A stretch of DNA of 64,000 nucleotides from Augochlora pura. Lineage: Eukaryota; Arthropoda; Insecta; Hymenoptera; Halictidae. A program made the translations under genes and the position numbers. The DNA lies in assembly GCF_028453695.1 (NCBI RefSeq), contig NC_135775.1, positions 22,974,545 through 23,038,544 of the forward strand. Reading direction: 5' to 3'. Positions 12,022-24,065 of this stretch are shown here, piece after piece. The first letter of the stretch is position 1. Every line of letters starts with the position of its first letter. Under the pieces are notes generated by a model that saw only the letters and a list, made by a program, of their open reading frames with translations, searched no databases and was not told the origin of the DNA.

Positions 12022-12550
12022 GGGTGAAGTGGCGGTGTATCGCGAGTGAAATTCCAGACCCGGCTGCTGCGTGCACCAACTCGCCCATTATACCGGCATT
12101 GTTCCGTCCTGTTCAGACTCGAACAGGGGCTGGCATTCCCGACGATTTCCTATGGGATCCTCGATACCCCTTCATTTTCCGCGTCTGCCCGCTGCCCGCC
12201 TGCCTGCCCGCCCGCCCGCCTCTTCCATCGGTGCGTCTCGCTGCTTTTCCCTCCCCCCCTCCCCCCGTAAATAGCAGGGCTCCGGCTAACTTTTTTTTCT
12301 TGACAACTTACACGCATTCCGACCGCGCGCTGGCCAGCCGGCCCGCAAAGTACGACAAATATTTGCGAGCAACGGCGCGGCGCGGTAGCACGATCGCGCG
12401 GACACGAACGCGGACGCGCGAGTCCCCAGCGGAATGCTCGTGATCGCCAAAGAGGAAATTAGTTTCCCGTCGCTTTGCTCTCTGTCCATTCCGCAGAGGT
12501 TCAAAGTATATTATTCGTCGGAGTGACGGAAAAAGCGGAAGCGAGACAGA

Positions 12551-12592
12551 AAGAGAGAGAGAGAGAGGGAGAGAGGGAGAGAGGGAGAGGAA
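12551..12592 (+). repeat. (GA)n tract with GGGA interruptions
   Basis: Starts as pure GA and becomes a period-8 GAGAGGGA pattern, which indicates secondary expansion of an interrupted unit. Confidence 0.9.
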
Positions 12593-13570
12593 AAAGTGGC
12601 AGCCCGAGCAAGCTCGGTTTATCGCGTGGAACGTAAAACGCGACCGCAGAGAGCCAACGATCGAATTCTTTCGGAAGTAACCGCAGGGACCGAACAAAGC
12701 GGTCGTAACTCGGCATGGAACGCGCCACCCCGACCGCTCGTTTCGTCGAGCTGGGGCAACGAGGGCGCAACGAGGGTGCAACGATCCACTTGGTCGACTC
12801 TTTGGCCGGCGTCGCGACGCCTCGCGTCGTCTCGCGTCAGTTCGAGACGGCCGGGTGGCCGACAACGACTTCCGGCCGAGATTCCCAAATTGTTGCGCGG
12901 TCCCTGGCAAAGGACAGCGCGGGGAAGACACAAGCAAAGCGGATTACCGCGGGAGACATCCTACGAGCGAAAACAAGGTAGAGAAAGAAGGGGAGAGGGG
13001 AAGGGGATCTTTCCCGATCTCTTCGAGCGATCGCTTTGTGAAAAACTAAACGGCCGTTGCGGCGGAAGCGACGGGAAAACGTCGACTGTGAAATAACGCG
13101 TGAAAGAGGCGAGAGCGGGCGAGCCGTGGGTGGGGACGAGACGAACGAAAGTGAAAGAGGAATGGATCGAGGAGGGGGGGCACCGGGGTACGGTCGGATC
13201 AAAGAGAAAGATGCACGAGGAACGGAGTAGAGGGTAAAACGGGACGTCAAATTGGTGGCGTACCCGAGAAAATTGCGTTTCGTCGATAATATCGGGGCGA
13301 GTTGATAACGGAGTGGCGGCGCAGGGTAAACGACCCCCTGCTACCCGCTCGGCTCCCACTATTCACTCTCTCCTTTTTGCTCTCTCCTGCGTTCTGTTAC
13401 TCTTTCCAGGCCGAGTCTCTGCGAGGCGGGTCCGCGCGCGCGGGTGTCTCGTGTGCACGTGTACGCTGATGTATGCGTCGACGTGCAAGCCTGCTTTGCA
13501 TTTTTACGGCGCACGTATAGAACGAAGCGGTATAAAGCGATCTCTTCGTTCCGTGCGAGCGTGTACCCCG

Positions 13571-13612
13571 CGCCGAGCCGAGCGGAGCCGAGCCGAGCCG
13601 AGCCGGGCCGTG
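13571..13612 (+). repeat. (CCGAG)n pentanucleotide repeat
   Basis: About eight imperfect CCGAG-type units. Pentamers of similar CG-rich make-up recur at 15536, 38726, 38998 and 52631. Confidence 0.85.
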
Positions 13613-13721
13613 CCGCGCGTCGTGTGCTCGTGATGTGTAGTGTACGCGCGCTGTAACGCGGTCGGTCGCGTGTTCCACGGGAATCGAGCAAAATATCTGC
13701 GCCGAGGCCAATGGAATTTCG

Positions 13722-13809
13722 CCTCTCTTTCTATCTTCTCTCTCCTCCCTCTCCCTCCCTCTTTATCTGTCTCTCTATCTTTCTCTCTTCCACTCCTCCT
13801 CCCTTTTTA
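13722..13809 (+). repeat. CT-rich low-complexity tract
   Basis: A strongly purine-poor stretch of CTCC, CTCT and TTCT words without a single clean period. Confidence 0.75.
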
Positions 13810-13986
13810 CAGCCATGTTTCTGCGGCGGTGCCCCGACCGCATTTAACAATAGACGATACTTATTTTCGACGGGACACGTGACGACGGGATACTCCCCGC
13901 TAAACGCGCGGGCACGCCACGTCAGACGAACAATGAATCGATCTACGACGTCGGCCGCGACACACAACAGCCGCGACGGAGAGACG

Positions 13987-14016
13987 GAGACGGAGACGAC
14001 GACGACGACGACGACT
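13987..14016 (+). repeat. (GAC)n triplet run after GACGGA hexamers
   Basis: Two or three GACGGA-like units run into six consecutive GAC/ACG triplets. One frame gives poly-Thr, the others poly-Asp or poly-Arg; no gene is implied. Confidence 0.8.
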
Positions 14017-14559
14017 TCGGCCCGGGATCGATCCAATGGAAAATGAGTTATCGCTCCACATTGTGTGTACCTATCGTGTCCTGCGTTCCCATGATCGATG
14101 CGCCGCGAATTTATCAATGCCCGGTCGGGAGCCGCATTTTTACCATTCCCACGGAATCGAAAAAGTTCGCGAAGATGCTTTAGGAACAAGCCGCTCCGCG
14201 AGGAACTGGGTGAAGGGTCGAGAGAGAATTCAGCCCCGTCTCTGCGAGTTACCGGTGATCCGGGGTCGGTCCTTTCCTCGCTCCCGTCCTTCAATGGACC
14301 CTCGAATATTTCGAGGGATGTTTACAGGCCGGGGAACGTCGTCGTCTAAAGTGCCGAGCCGAGGAAACGGAGAAACGAAAGTGGGCAATAAGGAACAATC
14401 TCGGCCGGGACTGAACCGCCTGAGTCATCGGATTCAAGTGCGAAGCGGTACATATGAAATCAGGGGACCCTCCGCGACCCGTCCCCGCGCTACGCTCGAA
14501 TTTATTTAGAAGGCGCTGCTCTTGGAAACTTCGACACGTTTCGCCGTTTCTCTATTCAT

Positions 14560-14790
14560 TCGAGTCTTATTTCTTTAGATATTCTTCGTTGTTCAATGGA
14601 TCCATTATTCGGAATAAAGCACAGGATAGTCCATGCAAAATTAGGAGATTGCTCAGGAGATTGCAATATTTGTCCACCCTCATTCGGGTGTATTGACTAA
14701 TCCTATTTTCTAGGAGGCTCTAGGACGGGTAGTTATAGAATATTAAATTAATTACGACGTAGTCCAAGCGTCAGCAACCTTTCGTTGATC
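14560..14790 (+). repeat. Second locus of repeat family R1, two units
   Basis: Unit one starts with GAGTCTTATTTCTTTAG near 14561 and unit two with AATCCTATTTTCTAGG near 14699, both matching the GAGTCCTATTTATAAGG start in the 3.4-kb array. TAGTCC words at 14627 and 14760 (133 bases apart) correspond to the TAGTC(C/G)AAAC words of the first array. Divergence is higher than in the 3.3-kb locus. Confidence 0.55.
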
Positions 14791-15040
14791 AAATGATCCG
14801 TTCGATAATTTGCTTTTACAATAATTATAACTAAAATTTTGATTTTCTATATTTAAAGCTCTAGAGTATAATACAATTATTTTCTCAGCAGAATTTATTA
14901 TTCTATTTTAAAATGAAAATAACCAAATTAGCGGTCGCTTATTATTTCGAATTCGCCTGTAAAACAGACCTCGAAATATCTAATACTTGACGAATTTTTA
15001 TTTCGGAGGCTGTTCATGGAATCCTTTCTCATTCCGATCA
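14790..15040. other. AT-rich spacer
   Basis: AT-rich sequence between repeat R1 and the next GC-rich block. Nothing recognisable in it. Confidence 0.4.
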
Positions 15041-15535
15041 AGAAGGTACGACCCACCTTGAGCACATCTCTCGCGACGAAATAATCGTCGATCTTCGAAA
15101 GACAACGCCGTGGCCGAAGCGGTTTTAAAAATCGACTCGACGTCGCAGGAAGGGCTGGAAAATATGTAATCGTCGTCTATCCGCGTTACACGGGGGTTGG
15201 TACTTGAAACCGGTCCACGGCGGAGCCGCTTTTATGCGCCGATTCTGCGGCTTTTATTTCTTCTGGGCGTTTCGTCGTCCCCTATTTTTTTTTCCGCCGG
15301 CGCACCTTGTTGCGGTGGATATTCCGGCGGCCGCCCTTCGCTCTGCCGCATCCCTCGAACAAAACCCCGCTTCCGTTGTGTCGTGCCGTACCGTGCCGTG
15401 CCGAATCCGCCTCGACCCGGGCTCCGCAACAGCCCCAGAATTCCCTGCATCCCTGCCGCGCGCCACCGGAACCTCCGGCTTTGCTGTTCCCGTTGTCTCT
15501 CCGCGTTCGGGTCTTGGCTAGACTCTCGCAGGACC

Positions 15536-15590
15536 CCCGGCCCGGCCCGGCCCGGCCCGGCTCGGCTCGACCCGACTCGACCCGGCCGCG
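15536..15590 (+). repeat. (CCCGG)n pentanucleotide repeat grading into CTCGG/CTCGA
   Basis: Four to five clean CCCGG units followed by units with one or two substitutions. Variants are ordered along the tract, as expected for a decaying tandem repeat. Confidence 0.85.
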
Positions 15591-15940
15591 CCTCGCTGCG
15601 GGGGGTGCGACGCTCGTGCTTTTGTTTCGAATTAACATTAGGAGGTTTCCACGTCAGAGAATTTATGCGGTCGCACGAATAAGCTCCCGGCCCGGTGCCT
15701 CGGCTGCTGCCTTGTCACCCTGCGGAAACAACGAATTCCTGGCCCCCCGGGAGAGAGTAGACTCTCCCGGTTTGCCCGCCGGATCGTGTGTACGCGCCGG
15801 TGCGTGCCCGGGCTAATTGTGCCGGAAGAAAAGGAGCCGACTGCTACTTGAAACAAATGAATCCTCCTCGATCGGGCAGATTTAATCGAGTCACGCCCAC
15901 GTCCTGCGCGCGAGAACGTAGCACACACCCGCGCCTATAC

Positions 15941-15946
15941 CTCCCT

Positions 15947-15991
<45 letters not shown>
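15941..15991 (+). repeat. Compound (CCCT)n-(CT)n-(GT)n microsatellite
   Basis: Three simple motifs follow one another: CCCT to about 15953, CT to 15984, then a short GT run. Confidence 0.9.
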
Positions 15992-16559
15992 CTTGACGAC
16001 TGTAACGAAAAATTCATATTGTCGCGCGCACGCACCGTGGAATTTACGGCCGACGATAAATCTTTGCTTATTCCAAATTATACTCCATAACTTTCATTAC
16101 CTTCCGCGCGATGATGAATCGTACGAGTGCCGTTACACCGGTACGTATTACCTGCGTGACAAATTACGCGCGAACCCGCTGTCTCTCAAAATTACCGAAC
16201 GGTTACGTCCGACCGCGCGAGAACAATTATCCAGGCCCCGGATCCCGAAAAATGACGGCGTCTCGGGGACACTTCCCACGCGAATAACTTCCCGAGCGAC
16301 GTTCCTCCTACCTCCTCCTCCTCCTCGTCCCTGCAGGCCATTCGTTTCCTGCGTCGTCCCATTCTTCGGATATCACCGGTAGTATAGCGACGTCTGATCC
16401 GTCCCACGGTCGTTCCACTGTCTACTTACGATCTTCGACGCGCGCGCACCGCCGTTCGCTCATTCGCTTAGCCGAACCGCTGGCCCGATTTCCCCGAACT
16501 TTTATTTTTCTTCGCGATGTGCTGATTATTGGACCGGGGATTCGACCGGGGAAAGAAAT

Positions 16560-17370
16560 TTAATAACATTCGCGATGTTATTCTCAATTTGCTCGGATTA
16601 ATAAATTAATAAGGGGCGGAGGTAAATTTTCATTTCTCGATGTTATACGACCTGGTCGCTGAAACAACGACGCGGATTCGCAAAAGTTCTGATTTAGTCA
16701 TTTACAGAGTTTTTCCAGTTCTAGGGGGAGATTCGCTTCGAGGTTTAAATGGCCGGGTATGAGCAAAATTGATTGGGTTTGTCTATTCCAGTGGAAAATC
16801 AATTATTCAAGAGAATAAAGCCGAAGTTCGACGTTTTAAATACTGTGCAAAGAGGCCGTATTTGCGTGCGGGAGAATATCATTATAAGGGGTTATTAAAA
16901 GGATTTTTCGCACGTGATAGTAATATCCATTAGCCTTCTAACAGCGGACAATTTTTCCAAATATACATATTGATAATTCTCATTTTTACTCAGTAATTTT
17001 CTCAGACCTATTTCTGAACGCCTATTTATATTTCACGTAGCCGTATCAATTGTTCCTAGTATTGTACTCCTATTTATTTAATTTAGTCAAAATGACCCTA
17101 TTAACAAAGGCCAAGGGTGAACCCCTTTGCACTGCGATTCCTTTCGCGCTGCGTCGATTAGCACTTATTTATCCTTAATATTTTTAGTAATAGATCCAGA
17201 CAATTTTTGTTCTTTTTATTGTCTTTATATACTTTTGTTTCTAGACTTTGATAAGAGAAGAATATAATCTTTATTTCGATGCAGAAGAAATTAATAATAT
17301 TCTCATTTAGTAGATCCTCGACAGTGCAAGGGGTTGATTATACTTCTAACTAGAATAATAAAAAAAGGCG
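16560..17370. other. AT-rich block hosting a TTAA MITE
   Basis: About 800 bases of AT-rich DNA. Apart from the MITE at 17122-17333 I see no structured element and no coding frame. Confidence 0.45.
17122..17333. mobile_element. piggyBac-like MITE with both inverted ends
   Basis: The left end reads CCCCTTTGCACTG. The reverse complement of the right end reads CCCCTTGCACTG, identical apart from one T. The flanks are TGAA and TTGA, consistent with a mutated TTAA target duplication. At 212 bp it is too short to encode a transposase. The interior shares GAAGAAATTAATAATATTC with the copy at 151-395. Confidence 0.75.
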
Positions 17371-18202
17371 ATGGGTTCGCGAAAGTACGGTTATCTTCTT
17401 CCAAAAGTCAGTGATTCGGCGGCCACTCGGTGCAATTCGAAATTGCCATCCGACATCGCGGATGCTGCGACGGATAGCCCGGATCCTTGGAAGATGAAAA
17501 GGCCAGGTTTTTTCATCCGGCAGCGTCGGTCCTCGATTCCGCGGCAGTCAATTTTTGCCGTAGTCAAAAACTGGGATATTGCGGAATGTCTGTTGCGCAT
17601 CGATGCATCGCATTCGACATGATTTCGTCGGTACCTTTGTCAGAGCTCGCGGCCCATAAACCCCCCCCCCTCCCTCCCCCGCGCACCGCCGGAAACATTT
17701 CGCGAAATATCGCGGAACGAGGTCAAACTGGATATAACTAGGAGAGCCGAATCGTTTCCGTAGCGTAGTCGAAGAGTCGCGCAGGATCGCGCACACACGG
17801 TATACGAGACCGGCGCGATCAAAGGCACTTAATAGTCCGGGATTGCATTTAGCCTTCGTGCCTCGAGAGCTCCGGCCCCGCGGAGGTTGCCCCGCGAAAC
17901 CGTAGTAATACACCGGGGGAATAAATATCCGTTGTGCTTCTGGAGAATGAAACCGGGGATCGAGGATTTCGGACCGTGGACGCGACGAGGCGCGCGGAGA
18001 CGCGAACCCGAACTATTGCGGAGGACACGAGAAGGATGCTCGTGCATTCTTTATGCAACAAGGCCGCCCGTAACGGATGCGCGGATCGAAAAACGGATCC
18101 GGCCGCTTCAAGTGGACCGGCGAAATTACAACGAGCCCTTTGTTCGCGGACACAACGGGGCCAGATCGATTTTTCCCGGGAAGACGCATCCCTCGAAATA
18201 CT

Positions 18203-18241
<39 letters not shown>

Positions 18242-18600
18242 GCGAAATTTCGTTGCAGTGCCCCCGCCGAAATTCACCGGAAATATCGCGTTTTCCATGG
18301 AAACGAAATGAAACAGCTCGATCTGTTTATAGACCTCCGCGGCTGTCCGTCATTTCGTTGCCTCCCTGAGAACTGTCTCTCCTAAATATTTCAGTCCGTT
18401 CTGGTTCCAATTACGCTATCTAACAAGGTAGAACTCTTTTTTTTCCTGGCCAGCGATATGCGCCGCGCGATTCTCGGGAATTTGTCGTCCGGAATACGAG
18501 ACCGAGTATCTGTAATTTTCAGACCACGGTTTTTCCCCGGTAAAAACAGCGTAAAACCTAAAACGAATATAAAATTCGAAGACGTCTTATAAAATAGTAG
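17370..18600. other. GC-rich block with one CT microsatellite
   Basis: CpG-rich DNA with a C run near 17660-17685 and a CT tract at 18205-18240. Frames of 60-160 codons overlap on both strands without a recognisable product. The last 200 bases are less GC-rich. Confidence 0.4.
18205..18240 (+). repeat. (CT)n microsatellite
   Basis: About 16 nearly pure CT units. Confidence 0.92.
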
Positions 18601-18909
18601 AGTTCGTCGTAGGTATACGCGTAATTTGCCTCGTCGGAAACGATCGCGAATTTATATCGATGCTGAAAAATAGCCGCAGCGCCGTTCGAAAAACCGAGGC
18701 TGACAGAGCAATCCTGCTTCCGTCCTTCGAACAAACCGAGCGGCGCGAGTATCGTCGGCTACGATCGTATAGATCAAAATTCGCGTCGGACAGCGTTGCG
18801 CATGCAACGCGCCGCAACCGCGGAACGATGATTCCGCGGCGGCGTACGTTCCGACCAAAAATTCTACGCGGACGGACTCATCAATTTGGCTGAAAAATGT
18901 CTGTTACGC

Positions 18910-18935
18910 CGGCGCGGCGCGGCGCGGCGCGGGGG
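18910..18935 (+). repeat. (GCGGC)n pentanucleotide repeat
   Basis: About five units of GCGGC followed by a short G run. Confidence 0.85.
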
Positions 18936-19754
18936 TTTTGTATCGGCCGCGGCAAGGAACGGATTGATTCGTTTAAAGCGTTTGTTGAACAAAAAAATCC
19001 GGGAAATTCGGCTGCTTTTAGGCGGGCAAACGCGTGGCGAACGCGCCCGGTCCTAATGGACGGGGCGCGTGCCCCCCGCACACCCCCTCTACATCGATCC
19101 CCCGGAAATCGCGTGCAGTGTCGATTCACGCGCCGTCGGGCTTTAATTCAGCATTTCGACGTGCAATTTTCCAAACCACTCTCCTCGATGACGCGTTTCG
19201 AGGGCGCGGGGCTTTTTCGAGCTCCGGGGTAAACAGACCGGCGAAGGGGTGGAGAATGCCCCGTCGATTGGGAGGTAGAAAGGGTTTCGCGCGAAAAGAC
19301 GAGAGCCAGTCGATACACAGGGAACGCGAGTGGCGACGACGACGAGGGAGTAGGAGGGAAGGCCGGCGAATCTCATCCTAGTTTCCGGGGAGGGGGGAAG
19401 TCGACGGAGCGACAATGCGGAGGAGAGAAAGGGGAGAAGGGAAAATGCAGAAAACCAAGGGGTAGGAAGTTGGCAATATCGTCCAGGAGGATCCCGATTT
19501 TGTACGGTGACGCGACACCGTAGGCAATCTTGGGAGCCTGGTTCGCGTTGACGAGAACTTTGCCGTCCGGTTCATCGGCCACAAAGGATCGAATCTTTCT
19601 CGCTCGCGAGATCCGAGATTGCAGGGAGAAAAGGATTCGCCCCGGCGAACGGGAAAGCTTTCCGGTGGTGCCGCCGCCGATGCACTGCCTCTGCGCCCGT
19701 AATCGCGACGCGATTGTTTGCCGGCCCCCGTATTTAACTCCGCCGACTCCGTGA

Positions 19755-19795
19755 CTCTCTCTCTCTCTCTCTCTCCCTCTCTCTCTCTCTCTCTC
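19755..19795 (+). repeat. (CT)n microsatellite with one CCCT interruption
   Basis: Around 41 bases of CT. It accounts for the Arg-Glu-Arg-Glu run in two overlapping minus-strand frames at 19373-19876. Confidence 0.92.
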
Positions 19796-20248
19796 ACCCC
19801 ACGTTTTATCATTTTCGTCCACGTGTTTGCTTCTTGGCTCCGCGTTGGACTGCTCAAAGCTGGCCCGCCGGTACAATGAAAATTTACTATGCCGCAGTCC
19901 GCACGAAATTAGAGAGGATTTAAGACATTACCGCGGTGCCCGCCCGGTATATCCCATTTGTTAATAAAGGGTGGGGCCCGTCTGGTATTTTCTCTTTTAA
20001 AATTGCTACGGAAACAAACCGTTCAACATTTTTCAAACTCTGTTTGCCTTATTAAGAAGAGCAAACCGGCCGATTAATTATGCGAAATAATTCGAACGGC
20101 CGCGTTCGCGTGCCTGGCGCCGCGGCGAAAATTTGTCGCTGAAAAACACCCCCGGGGGCTTGAAATATTGAAATTTCCGTCCGTCGGCGTTAACGAGTAT
20201 CTTCTTGGCCGACGTGATATTTTTTTGAACAAACAGAGGGAACATAGT

Positions 20249-20266
20249 GGGGGGGGGGGGGGGGGG
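20249..20266 (+). repeat. Poly-G run, 18 bases
   Basis: Uninterrupted G. Second-longest homopolymer in the window after the 30-G run at 37745. Confidence 0.9.
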
Positions 20267-21289
20267 AGATTAACGAGCACGGAAGTGGTATCGCTTTGAC
20301 GGTAGAAAAGCGCGGCCGTATTAAAAGTGAAATCAAAGGTAATTGTGTATTTCGTATAAATAACAAATAGCTTATTTGTTGGGCGAAACACGGTGGAGCT
20401 GCTGCCTCGGAGCTTTGGGAATACGTTCGGCAGAGGCGGGAGACTTTTCGGAATAATTAAAACCGACGGTGTGTGTGTGTGCGGCGAATCTCTAACTGGA
20501 CCGGAAGCGGAACGATCGTTTCTGGAAGACAAAGAGCGCGTTTCGCGCGTGTACGAGACGACACAATATTTCGGAGCGCGGAGGCGCGAGCGCGCGCGCG
20601 TGCGTTGCGGAGATAAAGCTCTCTCTCGCTAAAAAGCAGCGGCGCGGGAGACGAACGCGCTCGAATGTGTAGTTCGGATTTGCGGATAGCGGAATGCGAG
20701 AAAAGGGCGTACCGTGGAGAGCGTAGGTGAGGCAGGAGGCGGCGCGGCAATCGAGCAAGCCAACAGTCATAATCGCAGCTTAGAATGCATGGAATAATTG
20801 CGCGCGTGCATTGCGCCGTAGGCGGCTTAAACGCTGCGGCAATCATAAAATATAATTTCTTCGGGCCGGCTTATTACGCCCGGCTGTCCTCCGCCCTCCG
20901 GCTCGCGGCTCTCCCCGATTCGCCTTCTCTTCCCTTTTTTTTTCTTTCTCGCCTTGCTCGTCCTTCCCCCTTTTCGTTGCCAAGGCTTCGCCGTTAGGTG
21001 GTTCGCGCCGCGGCGGAATTCCGCGACGGCGAAAAAAAAAAGCGGAACTCGGCCGCAGAAACGTGTACGCGCGTTACGCGGCGTCCTGTTCCGCGTCGCG
21101 CCACCGACGAATAAACCACGGGTAAACGATTCTCCGACCCTTCTTCTCCCTGTTTCCCAACCGACGCGTCTTAACGAACCCTTTTTCACTCGACCCGACA
21201 ATCGGCGTCGCGAGCTTATCACTTTATCCCGCCGTCTCGTCTCTCGGAAGCATCAAAATATCCTGACACTTATTCCTGCTTCACAGATC

Positions 21290-22260
21290 CATGCGAATTC
21301 CGATGTTCAGATCGGGGTTGAACGAAACTCGGTTCGAATTTTAATCGAGTCGAATGTTATTCGACGCTATCGAATAAAAATACCGAACAAAAATCTGCCT
21401 GGGAGAACGTTCATTCGAGTAAGATTTTGTTCCGCGGGATAAATATTTAATCGACTACAGATTTATCTAGCAGCCCATTCCAATAAAATTGTATTCGTCG
21501 CAGTCGAGTCTGATAATTAAATTATAATACGCCTTAAAGATACGATACAGGTACTAACTTTAATTTATTAATTTATTAATAATACGATTGAGTGCGGCGC
21601 GTCTTAATATAAAATGACATCCGCGGAAGCCGGTACGATGGCGTGTCGTTCCTAGAATGTTAATATTTAACCGACACAAAATTTATCCGAATAAAATTGT
21701 ACTTGAATAAAGGAATTTTCCTCTTATTGCAACAATTCGAACAAATTACTCGAGTAACGTCGCTGATAATTGCTTTCGCCTGATTTTACGAGGATATATT
21801 TATACGAATATATCCGGGATCAGTTCAATTTCGCCTACTTAGACCGTGGCCACAGCGGATCCGATATCGGTCTATTTGACCAACGTCCAACATGGAGCAA
21901 ACATGCACAATGACCGTCGGAGCACGTGTGCGTGACCCGTCGGCGGAACATTTCGAAAAGGAGTTAATCGTGAAAAAGTAATACGGACTAGATAAATCGA
22001 TAAACTGTGCACAAAGTAATTCGTATCCTACCGTTTCCCCGAATAAAATCCATCGTTTCCCCTTACAGATTATTCCGCAAATAAATTCTTCTACGGATAA
22101 ATTATAACTGGGATAAAATCGAATGAAATCTTATTCGAATAAATTTCGATCCAGAAACATTTCGATTCGATATTTATACGACAGAGTCGAATGAAATTTC
22201 GTTCGTCCGTCGTTCGATTAAAATCTGTCCTATGTTAAAAAATTGCGAAAATTCTGCGCT
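21290..22260. other. AT-rich block with recurring GAATAAAAT-like words
   Basis: About 1 kb of AT-rich DNA in which words such as CGAATAAAA, CCAATAAAATTG, CCGAATAAAATTG and CCGAATAAAATCC recur irregularly. This could be a very degenerate repeat or only composition bias. No gene is visible. Confidence 0.35.
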
Positions 22261-23400
22261 CTGTGCGAGGGTTCAAACAACAAAGGATTCCTTAATAGAC
22301 GGTATAATTTCGATAGCGAAAGCGAAAGGGTAATATCGAGGATAGGAGATCAGTAGGATTAAATAACGCGCACTCGATACAATGGACTGGATCTTGAATA
22401 GTCGATCGGCAATTTGCCGAATAATCGGCCGACAAATTCCGTCGGCCGGGCCGAGGCTTAAATGTATTGTCATTTGCATCGATTGGCGGGATAATTTGGA
22501 AGTTTGGGCGGCCGCAGCGGCTCCTAATTGCAGGTATAAGCGGCCCGTCGGCTGAATGGGAAGAGGACTGTGAATCTTTACGATGCTCGTGACAATTTGC
22601 CAGTCGGGTCCGGCCCGGTTTGTTGACCCAGCGGAACCGCTATCTTAACGGGTCAGACCCGGCGGGGAGAGGAACGGGGGGTGGGGGGAGATCGCCGGCT
22701 CCTCTCTCTCTCTCTCTCTGTTCGGCAAATTTTATCAATTTCGCTATTTCCTGGCTGTGGTCCAGCCGCGAGGAGAAACGCCGCGGCGCCCCTCTTATTT
22801 CTCTCGTCCCCCCCTGGAACCGGATCGAGCAAAGAGTTTCCTCTCGCACGGCTATCGGATTCGCAAGAATTACGAGCGCGCCGTCGTCGGCGTGTATTAT
22901 TTGCGTGTACACGGCATCCGGAGACGTTTCTATAACTCGCTCCCCGGTATCCGCGATCTGATTTCCCACCGACGCGACGGATAACTCGATCGGACGCAAT
23001 CGCGGAACGCGCCGCGCCTTCCGTCGCTAATTTAGACCGATTCTTTCGCGTTATCGGAAAGAAATCGAACGAAGCCGTGCCCGCGCCGTTTTCACGTTCC
23101 TCCAGCGGCCGTCGCGCGATACGTTCCGCGAGTCGAACTGGGTCGCCGCGAGTTCTGCGACACGATTCCAGATTCCGCGCGGATAAGAGATCGGGAGCTT
23201 TTATAGTTTGCGTGCGCGATAGAAATAACTGCAGGGAACGCGGAGCCCTAGGTCCTCGCGCGTTCGCGTTCTAACGGCCCTGAAACGGGCGCTCATCGAA
23301 AATCCATATCCAGACCGAATCCCTCGTGTTCCATTCTAAATATTTAATCGACCGTTCCCCGGCATCGCCGCTCGAAAAACACCGGGAGACGCGCCGGACG
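22260..23400. other. GC-rich block; one moderately protein-like minus frame
   Basis: Contains a CT tract at 22701-22719. The minus-strand frame across 22640-22999 has a fairly balanced amino-acid make-up in its first 60 codons but no ATG at its start. It then runs through the CT tract, and a competing plus frame overlaps it. I find no splice signals that would make it a clear exon. Confidence 0.3.
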
Positions 23401-24060
23401 ATGACGCGCGCGATTGTACTGGGTGTCCTGCAATCGCGATACTTTTACAAACGACTCTTGCTCCGGAAAGAATAACTTTATGAATAAGCTTGAGAATAAG
23501 CTGTTGGAACTATTCCGATCGTAGTCATGCTTTCAAAGAAATGAGAAAAGGTTTGTTTATTGTGTGCTTAGATTTTCTGGAGATATTCAATTTTTAAGCA
23601 AACGGAATCGAATTTTATTCTGATTTAAAAGCACAGAATAGAATTCGTAATTGACCCCTTGCCATACCATTTTCTTTACAATTATAATAACTAGAATTTT
23701 TTCGATCGCAATAATTTCTTAGAATAAAAAGAATCATTATATCTATTGTATACCTATATATTTTAATATTTAAACATTGATGATAAAATAATAGAGTTCT
23801 AGTTTAAAGAAATGGAATATCAATCACGTCGAAAAGCTTATTACTAAAAATCTTCCCCACGAGTCTGACTTGTTAAAATGTGTCCACGATTTAGGAACGC
23901 CTGCAAAACTATTGTGTCTGTTCATTGGCTCGAGGCGGTTTTAATTTCGCTTCGAATTTCCAGCGTGGTAATTGCTTGTTATGTCTCCGCGCATCAATCG
24001 ATAGCCTTGGTTTTCTCCTGTTGTGCGATTGTTCGCTTATTCGTTGGGCGCGCGTAATAA
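23400..24060. other. AT-rich block with a decayed TTAA MITE
   Basis: AT-rich DNA surrounding the element at 23651-23885. Nothing else recognised. Confidence 0.4.
23651..23885 (+). mobile_element. Decayed piggyBac-like MITE copy
   Basis: The left edge is TTGA (from TTAA) plus CCCCTTGCCATACC. Near the other side is CACGAGTCTGACTTGTTA, matching CACGACTCTGACTCCTTA in the intact 58.6-kb copy and CACGAGTCTGACACGTTA at about 370. The middle is diverged and the right inverted end is lost. Confidence 0.5.
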
Positions 24061-24065
24061 ATCGA

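Larger units (their letters stand above)
11290..14550. other. Large GC/CpG-rich domain dense in simple repeats
   Basis: One of the longest GC-rich blocks (about 3.2 kb). It contains GA tracts at 11388, 11975 and 12551, a CT-rich tract at 13722-13809, CCGAG pentamers at 13571-13612 and a GAC triplet run at 13994-14016. Frames reach 209 codons (12308-12937, minus), but they pass through the CT/GA tracts and overlap other frames. The composition resembles a promoter or 5' leader region of an insect gene, but I cannot identify a coding exon. Confidence 0.4.
15040..16560. other. GC-rich block with pentamer and CT repeats
   Basis: Contains CCGTG/CCGTA-like units at 15381-15412, CCCGG pentamers at 15536-15590, a long CT tract at 15941-15991 and CCT triplets at 16307-16330. 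The frames at 15197-15816 (161 and 169 codons) are Pro/Arg-rich readings of the pentamers and are not accepted as genes. Confidence 0.4.
18600..21290. other. GC-rich block without recognisable gene
   Basis: About 2.7 kb with GGCGC pentamers (18910-18935), a CT tract (19755-19795), an 18-base G run (20249-20266), a short GT run (20469-20480) and a CG/GCGC-rich stretch near 20580-20605. Frames up to 167 codons are Arg/Ser-rich and overlap on both strands. Confidence 0.4.

Noticed and set aside
23418..23445. GTACTGGGTGTCC word resembling one end of another DNA transposon
   Set aside because: No matching inverted end within a few kb and no target duplication.
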